DNA from: Tetmemena sp. SeJ-2015
Lineage: Eukaryota > Ciliophora > Spirotrichea > Sporadotrichida > Oxytrichidae
Length of the DNA: 64,000 nucleotides
Direction: 5' to 3'
NCBI GenBank assembly: GCA_027382625.1
Contig: JAJKFJ010020810.1
Location: 1-64,000 of the forward strand
Shown here: in pieces, positions 1 to 11,897 of the stretch
Numbering within the stretch: the first letter of the stretch is position 1
Layout of the letters: each line of letters opens with the position of its first letter
Notes under the pieces: model-generated
Database searches by the model: none
Seen by the model: the letters and a program-made list of their open reading frames with translations, nothing else
What the model was told of the DNA's origin: nothing
Program-made: the position numbers and the translations under genes

Positions 1-862
1 CCAGACCCGCCAAAATTTCCCACCGGGAGGGGTTCGTGTTTTTTAAGTTTATCTTTTATTTTAAAATTTAAACTAAAACCGGGTTTAAAATTCGTCGGGA
101 CATGCCCAAAGTTAAATCAAAGAAAACCCATTTTATAGTCAGCGATCCAATTTAATTTGACAATGTCAATTTAAAATTTGGGCTCATCTATTTTTACCCC
201 AGCAAGTCTTTTTTAGCTATCTCATTGTATTTCTACCGAACGAGTCATAATTTTAGCCAACTCTACTTTATTTTAGCTAGCTCACTCTAAAACTGACGAT
301 CTCACTGGATTTTCAGCTAGCGAGGTCCAGAACTAGCGATCGATTCCGGGGATAATTTAAACCCTTGCCTGATTGCTTTTAATTTAATTTTTGACTATCA
401 CCCTGATTCTTACAATAATAAAAATTGAATGATATTCAACAATCTGAATATAATTTTAATATGTTTAGTTCTTTATCTATTTCATAAATCATTTAGAAAT
501 AGGAATTTAAATTTTAATAAAAATTTTTAGATCCTGTCGTATTTTACTTAAATTACTATATATAAAAACTTGTTTAAATTAAAGCTATTTTAGTCGAGAG
601 ATTTTAAAGATATTTTTTTTAATCTATCAAATAAATGATCTAGATAAAAAAAATAACTGTGCCAAAGCATAAATTAATATTATTTTAGAACTACTCTCTA
701 AAAAGGGATTTATTCTTAATATATAAATAAATTGAATTAATCATAAAATCTGTATAATTTAAATTTAAAATATATTAACTTATAAATGCAGAAGAGCGAG
801 TGAAAATAAAGTGATATAAATATTGTAAAGATAAATGCAAATTTTAGATTATAAATCTTGTA
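1..862. other. Non-coding left edge with degenerate repeats
   Basis: No convincing reading frame on either strand. Bases 211-350 hold several imperfect copies of a motif resembling TTTTAGCTAnCTCA, spaced roughly 20-40 bases apart and richer in GC than the flanks. The rest is AT-rich. It may be germline-limited sequence beyond the first macronuclear-destined segment, but that is inference. Confidence 0.4.
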
Positions 863-1860
863 ATGAAACTCGGATTGAAAGAGAGATCAAAGAGCGGCAA
901 GGCAACAGACAAGAATCAGGTTCTCCAAGATATCCAACAGCAGTATACCTTTGAAATAGAATAATAGGACCTCATCATTAAGAAAGCTACACAGCAAAAT
1001 GAAGACATTAATTATTTAAGAGATGGAGAGGGAATTCGAGAGCTAGAAAGAAAACTTAACTCGACTAAAGACCTCACTAGAAGACAAAGAGAGATTCCTT
1101 AAAGAGCTGGAATCAAACACTTAGCAAGAATTGGAAGAGATAGAGTTTTAGATTGAAGCACAGCAAAAGGCAACTGACAAGTCTTTTTAAAAAAACTGCT
1201 TATATAAGTTAAAGCTGTAGATAAGTTCAGAGACTATTGACTTAAGGGCTAAAGAGGCTGAAGAGAGAATTCTAGCTGAGGAAGTAGAGGGTTATCGAGT
1301 GTAGTTGAAGCAAGCATAAGATCTATTCGAGTAGAGAAACGGCGAGCTTCAGTAAAATAAAATCAGATTCTAGACTGCAGTTGATGACCTAAAGAAGAAG
1401 AACCCCTCAGTTTCAAACAATTTCTCCGGCTTTTAGGAAGACTCTATGAGGAAGACTCACAAAGTTGGCATAGAAGGAAGACACAATAACAATAACATAC
1501 CATACATGATAGATCTCAGTAAAGACGACTAACAAAACTTATCTAATGATAAGGAACATTAAACTATTTTACTCATTATAAGGATATTGTACCACAATCA
1601 TCTCCCCAAACTACAAAAAAGAAATATTTGGGCAAGGAATCGGCGGAATTTTAAGATAGGTACGCTACAGTGCCTGGTGGGACATTAAGCTATTACCAAT
1701 CTATAGTAAATTTAAATATAAATCTAATGAAACGAATGGAATCTTGCAAAATTCAATCGCAAGGAGGTCTATAAAGAGCAGAGCAACAGCAAAGAGCAGG
1801 CCTATGGAATAACAAAAAGCTTGTTATTTATTTTGCTGCACTGGCTGCTCTATTATTTGA
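863..1860 (+). CDS. Coiled-coil protein with C-terminal CaaX box, two IESs
   Basis: Unrecognised protein, mostly charged coiled coil (Glu/Lys/Gln-rich), with in-frame TAA/TAG read as Gln. A one-base frame change lies near 1022, probably an assembly error. Two short direct-repeat-flanked inserts (1556-1577 and 1704-1720) interrupt it. Only after both are removed does the frame reach a TGA at 1858-1860, giving a tail that ends CCTGCSII. Cys-Ser-Ile-Ile is a plausible prenylation (CaaX) site, and the nearby cysteines could be palmitoylated. Membrane anchoring of a coiled-coil protein is therefore inferred. The gene converges on the next one with about 110 bases between stops. The start at 863 is the first ATG before the coiled coil. 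Confidence 0.65.
1556..1577 (+). other. IES, pointer ATAAGGA
   Basis: The 7-base repeat ATAAGGA lies at 1549-1555 and 1578-1584. Removing one copy plus the 22-base AT-rich interior joins NDK to DIVPQSS in frame. No GT-AG boundary gives the same join. Confidence 0.85.
1704..1720 (+). other. IES, pointer AATCTA
   Basis: AATCTA occurs at 1698-1703 and 1721-1726. Precise removal moves the reading into the frame that ends in the CaaX tail. The interior is 17 bases, almost all A/T. Confidence 0.75.
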
Positions 1861-1972
1861 GAGCGAGAAGTTATCTCAAATCCATTCATCATCAATATAC
1901 CCACACCTCTATCAGATATTTTATTAACCAAAAGAATTTCATGATTTTATAAATCTATATATATTGCTCACT

Positions 1973-3436
1973 TCAATTTCCTACTTAGTAAAGAATAAAT
2001 TATAATTCATATTTCTCTAGTCTTATTTATTAGAAATTAAATGTCTATAAAGAATACGTTAAAGGTTTTATTTGGATCGTTTTATAACTATCACATAGCT
2101 CTTTTGAAATAAAGAATTTTGATTCCAGCGCCTCTTCTCCTTCTTTGGGAACTAGCTTCTCCTCTACTCTTTTCTCCAGTGCTTGCAAGTCAGCTTGCTC
2201 GTAGTGCTCACGATAATCCTTATCAAACTGTAATCTCTTAACTCTACGCACGATATCGCTTTGCAGATTTTCTCTCTCGACTTGTTCCCACCTGTCTCTG
2301 TAATCTCTAACTGTTCTCAGAGCAAACTTCTTCTCTTCCTCTGTGAATTCTCTGTCCTGCCCCATAGTAAATAGCACAAAAGTATTTAGAAAAGTGTTGA
2401 GACATACTACAAACTGAATCTTGCGAGTGATGTAAGGCTGTGGCTTGATATCTTCCCACTGTCTCTCCTCGTGCTTAAATTCGTTTCCTTCGTTCTCAGC
2501 CTCTGCTCTCTCTTCCTCTAACTTTTCGTAGTAAAGTCGCTTCTCTTCATCCTGCTCCTTCTGCTTGTTCTTTACTTCGATGTAGTCTTGAACTGCAGCA
2601 GCCAGTGAATCTTCAAAGAGACAGCTCTCATACTCAAGTCTTATTGCCAAGTATGAACCAAGCTTGGGCACTTTGAAGAAGTGCATGCGTGGTTCTCTCA
2701 CCACCTCCTTCACATACACGAAGCGAGGTAGTACTTCCTCATTAGCCTTTGCTCTAAGTCTTGCCTGCTGCTCTTCATATCCTTCCTCTCCTTCTTCAAG
2801 AATTCTTTCTTCCTACTGCACTTCCTCATCCTTGAAAACATCAAAAGTAAGTCCTTGCTCTTGCTCTAAGGTCTTGTCTACTATATGCTCATGGCCTTTT
2901 GTTGAATGAATGAAGTGAATTATTGGGTTTCTAGAAGGATCTTCATGGGCCTGGTCATCATCGTCGTCTGCAATAGTTCTCTTGGGTTATACTAGCTTGC
3001 CGAGATACACGGCGGTTGCATTGCTGCGTGATTTAAGGAAATCAGCCAAGTCTTGGAGTTGATCGTTGAGGTCTGTACTGAAATTGATCTTGTCCCAAAA
3101 TGCTCTTGTAGCTAAGTCCTCATGTTCCTATTCCTTGCGACGGTGCTCTTGCTCAGTGCGTTGCACTGATTCTTGATACTCCAGCTTTTCCTTGAGCTCT
3201 CTGACTCTTCCTAAATGCTCTTCTCCCTGCACCACATGCTTCTCCACTTGGGAGTAGTTTAAAAGCCACTTGGCTAAGAAGTCAACTGGGTTCTTAGGCT
3301 GTGTCTTATACATCACTGCAAGTCCTTTGGCAACGACAACTCCAATATCCTCTTTCTTGATGTAAGCAGCATCAGGGTGGTCTTTCTCTCTCTTTTGGGC
3401 TCTGCGCTCCTCCTTAGCAGAATTGGAAACCGACAT
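1973..3436 (-). CDS. Radial spoke protein 2-like (DPY-30 motif plus GAF-like region)
   Basis: One uninterrupted frame of 487 residues with Gln encoded partly by TAA/TAG. The N-terminal 60-70 residues carry a DPY-30 dimerisation motif (NPVDFLAKWLLNYSQ). A GAF-like region follows around residues 105-140 (KINFSTDLNDQLQDLADF, then NATAVYLGKL). The C-terminal half is charged and largely coiled coil. This order matches radial spoke protein 2 of motile cilia, which binds other spoke proteins through the DPY-30 docking helix; the match is by recognition, not alignment. It is shorter than Chlamydomonas RSP2. No IES was found, so the whole frame would be one macronuclear-destined segment. The start ATG at 3434-3436 directly precedes the conserved N-terminus. 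Confidence 0.75.
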
Positions 3437-3623
3437 TTAAATATAATTAATTTATAATTATTAATTCTTAATTAAGAAAGTGCTCCTCCACTATTCCCCA
3501 CTAGCTATAACTTCTTAAATTTAAATTAATATTGTTCACTATGAATGGATTGTAGTGATGATTTCTTTAAGATTTGGGGAATAATTCAGTTTGGATTTCT
3601 TAAATTAAATTATAAGAGTTGAA

Positions 3624-4418
3624 ATGGCAAAAACAGCAGCCAATTCAAAGAACGCCCTCAACCTAGAGCTCTCTTACCAAGTGCCCGCCTAAAATGGTGG
3701 CTTCATAATTGCCGACCCTCTGAAGTTCTGTTTGCGATTCAGACCGACCTACTATCTGCCATAGTGTACTAGGTGGAGCACAAGCAAAAGGGAACCCGCA
3801 AATACGTGCACGAAATTAGAGTGGACTTGAGAGAGAACTGCGACCTAGATTCAGTCTGTGAAGATCTCTTCCATAAGGAAAGTACTTATTTCAATCCTCA
3901 CAAAATAAGCAGACAATAGGTAAGTCAACTATTTATTTCATCCTTCTCCTTAAAGCTAAAGCATTAGATGGAGAAGGTTTAAAAATTTGGCTTTCCAGTT
4001 TTAAACGATAATACTGGAGATGTTAATGATGATTTGATTTTAGGTGCTTGATCTTATTACAAAGCTCTACAAGTAAATATACCAGAAAGGAGGGGACAAG
4101 GAAAATCTACATTTATTATTATACTTATTGTTTAATGCAGGTGCACCTGGATAATAAAAAGCGGCTGAAACAGTAAAACCAGCTGATGACAAGAAGAGAT
4201 TCGGCCTCGATTTCAATGATAGCGACGATGATAATGATGCAGCAGACTTGGCCAAAAGCATATAACCAGCTAAGAACGAAACCAATAAAAATGATAACAA
4301 ATTTATAAATAAACACTAATAATGCAAAATAGAAATATTATTCCTCTTATTATGTTAAATATATTTCCAAATGATAGTACTCGTCTAATTCTCTCAAAAG
4401 AATAAGTTTATATAATGA
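3624..4418 (+). CDS. Unrecognised protein with one intron
   Basis: The N-terminal part reads as a globular domain (VLFAIQTDLLSAIVYQ, then KYVHEIRVDLRENCDLDS). A one-base frame change near 3725 must be corrected to read it through. A GT-AG intron at 3920-4043 joins SRQQ to VLDLITKLYK in frame. The C-terminal part is short, acidic and Lys-rich, and its last 40 or so codons look like untranslated sequence, so the stop at 4416-4418 is uncertain. I do not recognise the family. It converges on the next gene with only about 27 bases between stops. Confidence 0.55.
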
Positions 4419-4445
4419 ATGGTTAGTCATTTTTTATGATTTTTT

Positions 4446-6649
4446 TCATTGGTTGATTGAACTTGTGACTGGCGCATTAAATTTTTTGCGAGTGATGACC
4501 TGACCCATTGGCCTCGCAAACATCTTTTTGCAGAGCCAGTCTTGCACATCGAACTAGGATTGGTTCTGAATAATTGCAGCCACATCTGATGCCAGGAATT
4601 CCCCCATCTCTCTTTATACATCCACGTACTCATATAGATTCAAATGACTACTTCTGTTGCCAGTTAAATTTGTCGTATTTGCAACTAAGATCTGCTAGTT
4701 ATAGTTTGATCCACTCTTCTAAATAAAAATCTTAGAAGGACTTTTGTTATTAGAAGGAGAGGAATTATTGGAATAGTTGGATTAGGTTTTACAGCCAAGG
4801 AATCCCTTAAGCACAAAGAATCGATGACTGCAAAAGTAATTTAACTGGGGACAAGGAACTTCATTCCAAAGATTATATTATAAGCATTAGATAAATGATT
4901 TATTAGAAAGAGTACGCTGAGTCATTTGTTGATCTGTAAATGGGGACACTTTCATAATCTCATCAGTCGTCATGCTCACCTTATCTCCTAAATATTTCTT
5001 TCGATATTGTAGAATGAAGCTATTATTCAAAGACTCGTTTGCTCCAAGCATGGACTAAAAACTAAACATTCCGAAGATTTGAGGATACATCTCTTCAAAA
5101 GAGTTCGGCTAAGCATTCAAAAAGAAAAATGCAAATATTCTCAAAGTCTGTTAAGGCTTTGATTTTCTTATTTACAATAGAGAACTTTCTTCTCTCTGAT
5201 CTCTCAAATAAATACTCCTACACCAACTCGTGCTTAAATATCTGAGTCTGTAAATTTTTATTTTCTACTACAAGCAAGTTTGACAAGTCTTAAAATATCT
5301 ATAAATAAGATAATATATAGTCTTTGCTTAACCCCTGATGCTTTTATTCTTTAGATTCCTGAATCTAGTAAAATATCTCTAGGAAATTAAGTTTGAGTTA
5401 ATCAATTAGGTGCGACTGATTTGCAGCTTGCTATTTTTAAATATGTGCTTTGGCCTTCTTCTTTATGCTACCATTAAAATATTTTAATTGTGTCGCTTAG
5501 ATAAGTTCTCACTATTTTCGATGGAAGTACTCAGCATAGACTTATTAAGTCTGGCTTTTCCCTTATCGTGCTTGATAACATTCAAGTTATCATCCCACAG
5601 ATCTATCTACTCTCTTTACTTCTATCTGTTGGGGTGATACTGACTTGGCGCGGGTAGTCTGTCGGTTGTTTGACTTTCCTCACTTACTTCAGAAGATTCG
5701 GCAAACTCTTCTTCCTAGTCGCGTAGGTAGCTTCTATCATTACTTCTTTCATATTCAATTTTAAGATTCTAAGATGGACTGCTTAGATTATTAACTTGGC
5801 TTGCTTATTTATGCTTGATCTGATTATAGTGGCGCATGCCTTCTATGCTTTTAGTAATAGCCTAAAAGTTGCAGTTGTTGCTCTCCAGATTTATGTGAGG
5901 AACTAGCAGAGTCACAGGGTTTACTTTGTTGCTAGATTTAGAGGAAGAATAACAAATATAAGCTTTAATAAAAATCCACTGGCTTAAGAGTTAATCCACT
6001 GCAACCTTCTCTACATAAAATTTGAGACACTAATTCTCTAAAGTTAATGACTTACTTACAGCAATATGGTGGAGAGCTTACTCTTTTCAAGGGAGGGTTC
6101 AACCCAAACGAATATGCTGCACTCTCTCCTCTGAAGTCCCTTTCAAACTCGTTCTTATCGAATATTTCTTTTGAGTAGCTCCCAACTATCATAAATAAAT
6201 AATGATGACTATGACATTTATCATAACATTAGAGATAATCTTCTCTTCATCATCAACGTCAAAATCTTCAAATATTTGCTGATATCGAAACCACTTATCC
6301 TTTGTCTTCCCAAGATGCTTCTATAAAATAAATAAATACTTTTCTATCTTAGTGTATATATTGCATCCACTGGGCATCCTTGATGCTTTTCGATGTAAGT
6401 TGCTATCACTTTTGCCCTTTTAGTTACATAAGGCATTACTATTACTACTTGGCACCACGAGTAAAGCCTGCGAAGTCCGTTTAATGTCCCGTACCTCAAT
6501 CTGAGATTATTGTAACTTGCTGAATAACTAGTATCACCCATAACTCCATCATAGTAAATGATGATTATGTTTTTATCTTTCATTCTCTCTCTTCTTCGAA
6601 AGACTAGCCTTTTAGAGATGCCGTATTTTTCAGACGTTCGAGGAGCCAT
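4446..6649 (-). CDS. Unrecognised large protein, two IESs and one short intron
   Basis: Reads on the minus strand from ATG at 6647-6649 to TGA at 4446-4448. The N-terminus has a beta-strand-like stretch followed by acidic residues (KNIIIIYYDG), loosely like a phosphatase fold, but the catalytic motif is not convincing and no function is assigned. Two IESs (6195-6218 and 6325-6341) and a 22-base GT-AG intron near 6040-6061 must be removed. Two one-base shifts remain, one in a T homopolymer near 5090. The middle is Ser/Gln/Asn-rich. The C-terminal 80 residues (EFLASDVAAIIQNQS, CKKMFARPMGQVITRKKF) look globular and conserved. Confidence 0.65.
6195..6218 (-). other. IES, pointer TATCATAA
   Basis: TATCATAA occurs at 6187-6194 and 6219-6226. 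Excision joins SNVM to IVGSYSKEIF in frame on the minus strand and removes an in-frame TGA. No intron boundary fits. Confidence 0.85.
6325..6341 (-). other. IES, pointer TTCTAT
   Basis: TTCTAT occurs at 6319-6324 and 6342-6347. Removal of 23 bases restores the minus frame from DAIYTLRQ into KHLGKTKDKW. Confidence 0.8.
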
Positions 6650-6738
6650 TTATTTCTCGTTTGTAGGAATTCTGCGAGACAGCAAGCTCTTTTTACTGAT
6701 TTAAATCATTGGACTGTTTAAACTAGTCACGTTCATTA

Positions 6739-9700
6739 TCAAAATATTAAAATGAGTCTTGTTCTTAATATAGATTAAAATTAAGATACAAATAGAACTA
6801 TATTTAAGTGCTCATTTTAGATTAATTTTGTCAAAAAGTTGTATTAAAATCTTTAGCAACCTAATTTTTATAACTTAATTAGAAAACTGATTTAATATAA
6901 AGAATTATTTAACATGATATCACTTTCTTATTCAATTTAAATTAGATTTATAGCAGCTTTATTAGGAGAAATTGAAGATGTATTTTATTAGACTGATGCT
7001 TGTGATTACACGTGAGAAGTTCCTATCTTAGAAATACTGAGCACGCTTTGTTTGAAATTAGTAAGCATTTAATTTCTTGCATCAGCCTTATTTGGAGCCA
7101 TGTTCATGTTTATTAGAACCTCAGCCTTAGAATTTATAGGTATACTTGCGGCATGTTTTTAGATGGCTGATGTTTGGCGCTCTTTTTTCATCATAATTAA
7201 TTTTAAAACCTTGAAATCAAGTATATTGGGTGTGTTAGGAGTTAGATTTATGCTTTGCTAAACTTCGAGAAGATTTTTATTGGCTCCATATATTTTATCT
7301 GGTCTTAGCATTGGAGTTATTGAAAACTTATCCTCTATCAACATCAAATTTTTGGGGATGGCCTTGACTTAAAGTAATCTGGATTAGGGCTATGAATGGT
7401 TCTAAATAAAGTATAAGTTTTGTGGCTAGTGGCCTTTCTTTGCTATTTTGATACTATTTTACTGGACTAGTTGAATACTTTATCTTGGTTGTTGAGAGTT
7501 TGCAACCACCTCTTGTGTCTTATTGGAGGAGAGCTCACTAACTTTAAACTGACTCTTTTTCAGCGGAGAGGGAGAACACTTTTCTACTAAATCCTCTTCC
7601 TCTATATCTGCTTATTCCATTCTCTTTAAATTAAAACTTTATTGGCGAAGTAGAGGAGATGTCCTTGTTACTTAACTCGATATAATAAAATAACCTTTTA
7701 GTTCATTATTCTATTTTGACTAGTGACTTTTATATCTCTCTGCACAGATCCTTAATCTGAAGAGCCAGAGGAGGGCTACATTTTCACACCAATCAAATTA
7801 AATTAAAAATTAGAGAGAGTAGACTTAGAGATTTCTCTAGAGTCCTAGTTTACTTCTACTTTGGCTAGGATGATTCAGGAGTCATACTTCTGAGATATAG
7901 GCTGTGGAATTCGAATATTAAATAATTTATAATCTTAAAAATATCTTGGCGGTCTGGTGCAGAGAAAGATCCAGAATTGGGAACTGCTTGTATTTAATTT
8001 GGAAATATCATATTTTTGTTCTTTTCTTAAATATTTTCTTCCAGAGGTCTTTCATTTTAAAAATCCTGCTGCTGCTCATAAAAAGTTTCAGCTTTTATAT
8101 CCAAGTAGGGTGTCTCAAAATATGTAATGCAGTAAATTTATTTTCTCTTGCTGCTGTGAATCTTATAAGTCTAACTTTAAAATGGAAGCTATGAAGAAAA
8201 AAATTAATGTGGGAATTAGTTAGAGGGACCTCACCCTAGTATATGAACTAGGAAGTATCATCATACTGATCTTAGTTATCCTTAAATGAAAGAGCGATTT
8301 AATTATTTCTCTAGTTCCTCTGTGAAGTCTAATTCCTGACTTCGTTATTTATAAAAATTGAGAATAAAAAATGCTCTCATTTGACATAGAGACTTCAGAG
8401 TATGTTTAGGCCAATTAAGCAGAATTGTCGCTTGAAAAAATGTTTCTTCGCAAGTATTTAGCTTTTCTACTTTAACTTTCATTTACTTGAGGAGACTAGT
8501 GAGCAGATAGTAGTGGTTGCATATTAAGAAGCTAGTACAAATTTTGTGCTGCAGATCTCTTACCATCAAGTTATTGCTCCTAACTTATAGTAGTCTTAGT
8601 TGAATGAGCAGATTTTACAGCTAAGTCAGGCAATTATAGTCTTAAGGAGTCTATTACAGTTGGTCCACCCTAGTTAATATTCGCGATTGTAACTTATTCT
8701 GAGAATTTAGAATTATGTTTCAATTTGTTCATTGGTATATTAGAGGGTGTATTTTAATTACTTTAAGTGGCGACTTATTTATTTACTCCTGAATAATTTG
8801 TGGTAATGTAATAACTTTCTAACTTTGCTTTAAAATTTAAACTAAAATTGCACTCTTCCTTCCTTAATTACTTTAGATTTTGTTATCAAACTCTTGCTAA
8901 GCATTTTAGTACTGATTCATATCTTGCAGAATGTGCTAAAATTTTTGAACAGCGCCATTATACTTATTTTAAGCAGATATGTCTGATTTCCTATTTGCTT
9001 AAGTAGGCTAGATTTTTTTATTTTCAGTTTGTATTTTTGTCCCACTTTCTAAATTCGTTAAAAATGATTCCATTGAAGGTTAAGTCTCCTCAATCTGATC
9101 AAGTTACTTTTGTTTCGCTGAGTTTTAAGTGTGGATTGGAATAGGCTTTAAATTAAATGAAGATTGCTTTTGAGTCTCTTTGAGTAGGATAATGTTTTGC
9201 TCAAGAGCACTTGCTCCTTAATTAAAAATTAAAATGAAGAGGTAACCTTAGTTCTCATAGTTGTTTTACTTTCCAAGTTTAGTTGTTTTGGATCTAAGTT
9301 TCAAATGCTTTTTTCTTAAGACTCCTTGCAATTCACTCATCATAGTATTTTCATTCAATATTGCTGCGTTTTTTGTTGGACTTTGAGAATTTCCCTCGAT
9401 GGATAAAAATAGAAGATTACTATTTTTGAGCTCTTGAAATTTGTGAGATTTCTGGTTAGTTAGATTTGATAAGCATTCCTTCAGCCATTATTCTATTGAC
9501 AGCACTTGCTATCCCATTGCTTTAATTCTCAATTATTAGACATGATGAGGAGTTGTCTTAGCGACTGTAAAACTAGCTTTTGGCAATTTTCTTGCTTGGT
9601 GAATTATTGGCTATTAAATTCGCAGGGACGTTTGAAAGAAATCTGCGGATATGTTAGGGTTGAGTGTAGAAATTATTTGTAGTTTATCCTTACTGAACTG

Positions 9701-11765
9701 CTTATTAGCCTTTTATACTATCTTTGACTTGCTTAGATTTAGCACTATAAATAACTTAATAAAAGACTTGACTTCGCAGCCTATGGATCTTCATTATTAT
9801 AATATAGCACCTTAGGATCACTATTTGCAGATTATTCTTCTTGCTTCCCAGCTGATCTTAGATTCAACTAATCCATATTCTTACTGTTGCTTTTTATTCT
9901 ATAATTTTGACTGGGTGTAAAATTCTTGGACTTTCTATGCTTCGTACTCATCTGATTTGGAGTTGCGGCTGAAGAAGATTTCTAGTTTTTAGGAGATGGA
10001 CTTTAACCAACTATATTTTGAACCTGAGCTTAAACTCCTTATGTATAAAAGAAGATGAATAAATTTCTCCAATAACACCGGACCTTAATAAACTTGAGGT
10101 AAATAATTTTGACTTGATAATAATTTCTAAACTTATATTTGGCTATCATCTAGATCAACATCTGCGAAGTTCACTACTACTTGGTTAGAAATAGGTCTGC
10201 TAAAATAATCGATATCTATACTTTAAGCTGTTTTGATTTGAGATCATCCTCTATCTTGAGCCTCCTACTGCACTTCCCAAATTCTATGGCTATGCCTACT
10301 ATCTCTCTTTAATGGTTTACTATATGATAAGCTTTTGAAATTACTCTGCGATGCTATGACTACTCTCCATTTTACTCTCAGTCTTTCTCATATTTTGATT
10401 CTAAGCCGATTCTAACTGCTGATTTATTTATGACTGTCTTTTTAACTAGCTCTGTTACCTCATTTGCAAGTTTGAATTTTACTCTCAAGAGCTTGGATTG
10501 GTGGTAGTTTGAGATAAATCAGTGGATTTAAGTAGTAGATGTTTGTTGCTACTTGCATCTTGCATTTTGAAATTTAGTTCATGCACTTTATTCTACGAGT
10601 AAAGTCTTCGAGAGTTTTAATATGGTTGGTTTATACCTGCAGGCGGTAAATGTGACTGTGTTTATGACTCAGGTTAATTTTTCAAAGGCATTTGAACTTT
10701 CAGCGCAGAGCTTGAAGACATTTAAATAATAAAGTATGGGGTCATTGACGATTGATGATGCTGAGTGAGGTGAACTGAGGGGAGCGAAGAGAGATTTGAA
10801 GCTTATCCAGAATTTGGGGCTGATAATTTATGAGGTGGGTAGTTTTTCGTTACTTGTGGGGATCTAAAATCATCAGGTTTGAAATCAAGTTTCCCAAGTT
10901 CTAAGTTGTCAAATTAACCCTAGAGGAATTAGCCATGAGTGGCTCTAGATTGAGATATTTTAAATTAAAGTGATGGTCTTTGAACATACACACTATCTGT
11001 GGCGTTAGCGTTGCTAGTACTGTTGTTTGAAATGAGTAACTTACCCAATCCGTTTGCATGATTTTGTGATTACTATATTACTTGGAAATATAAAAAAATA
11101 TTATTAAGTTTTATAAATTGAACATTTTCTCTTTTGTTTAGCTCGTTGACACTCCTTGAGTTTGATAAAGATATGGAGACATTTTTTGGGACACTTCAAG
11201 AGAAAATAAATCCTTGATTTCTGCTTGGTTGGCTTCTCCGTCGCTAAAAAATCCATTCAAATAAATCAAACAAACTTTAAGATTATTAATTTAATATTAA
11301 AATTGTCCTTAACTTAATTTATAAACTCCTCCGTGCCTTTTATTATTTCAAGTCTGCTAACTTGCTTATATTTTGCTTTGCCAGATTCTTGACTTTATCC
11401 AATATTTTCTAAGTTAAATATATTTATAAGTTTTTATAGGGCGTTTAATTATTGAAGTCTAAACCATTCACACCATTCTAATTAATTTGAAAGAATTAAT
11501 AATGAAATTGCTTCTCTTAGGGTTGATCTTGAAGTTCTAGTTTGGTGGTGCCGAAGGTAAAGGCACCGACTGATTTCTCATTAATTTTTAATAATTTAAC
11601 TTGAATTAGGAGATAATTACTACTTTATATTTCATTTTAGCTTTTTACAATTTTTTTTCCTTTTAAAAATACTCTGAACTATTTTCTTATTTGCAGATGC
11701 TTTAAATATAGAAAGTCAACATTTATCAAAAGGATATTTCCAACTTTCTCTCAATCTCTCTTCAT
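6739..11765 (-). CDS. Large Gln/Asn/Ser-rich protein with N-terminal folded region
   Basis: About 5 kb of minus-strand coding sequence. The first 200 or so residues look folded (GNILLINVDFLYLKHL, KSVGAFTFGTTKLELQ, then CLIYLNGFFSDGEA), possibly C2-like or vWA-like, but I cannot name the family. The rest is low-complexity, rich in Gln, Asn, Ser and Lys. Three IESs with 5-6 base pointers are mapped at 11416-11426, 11081-11097 and 10043-10131. Several one-base shifts occur. An in-frame TGA at 10485-10487 lies within a 12-base direct repeat. The start is uncertain: the best candidate ATG (11763-11765) is followed after four codons by TGA unless one base is wrong. It is divergent from the next gene, with about 130 bases between starts. 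The plus-strand reading of this region is a hydrophobic antisense shadow. Confidence 0.6.
10043..10131 (-). other. IES, pointer CTTAT
   Basis: CTTAT at 10038-10042 and 10132-10136 flanks 89 bases. Excision joins LDDSQIQ to GVQAQVQNIVG in frame on the minus strand. Confidence 0.75.
10369..10487. repeat. 12-base direct repeat ATTTTACTCTCA around an in-frame TGA
   Basis: Exact copies at 10369-10380 and 10476-10487. The distal copy contains the only clear in-frame TGA (minus strand) of this part of the gene. The sequence between the copies also reads as Gln-rich protein, so it is unclear whether this is a pointer pair. Confidence 0.6.
11081..11097 (-). other. IES, pointer ATATTA
   Basis: ATATTA at 11075-11080 and 11098-11103. 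Excision joins FNLQNLI to IQQSQNHANGLGK in frame on the minus strand. Confidence 0.8.
11416..11426 (-). other. IES, pointer TAAGTT
   Basis: TAAGTT at 11410-11415 and 11427-11432. Excision joins TPYKN to LENIGQSQESG in frame on the minus strand. The interior is only 11 bases. Confidence 0.75.
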
Positions 11766-11897
11766 ATAATAATTTTTGTTGTTGGGGATGAATTCAAATT
11801 CAAATTATGTGTTGGTTGTTGATTGCTTGGGTGAGCTGCCTTATTTTATAATCATAAGAATAATAAAAGATCATCATCATTAGACAAAACTTCAAAA

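Noticed and set aside
4427..4633. 68-codon minus frame starting MSTWMYKERW
   Set aside because: Another minus frame continuous with the upstream gene reads EFLASDVAAIIQNQS and accounts for these bases.
6900..10060. Long plus-strand reading of a hydrophobic protein that would need TGA to be read as Trp, suggesting a second code
   Set aside because: The minus strand gives long TGA-free Gln/Asn/Ser-rich frames of normal ciliate character over most of the stretch. The plus reading is their antisense shadow.
11501..11574. Plus-strand ATG with signal-peptide-like start (MKLLLLGLILKF)
   Set aside because: It is antisense to the folded N-terminal region of the minus-strand gene and is followed by TGA after 23 codons.
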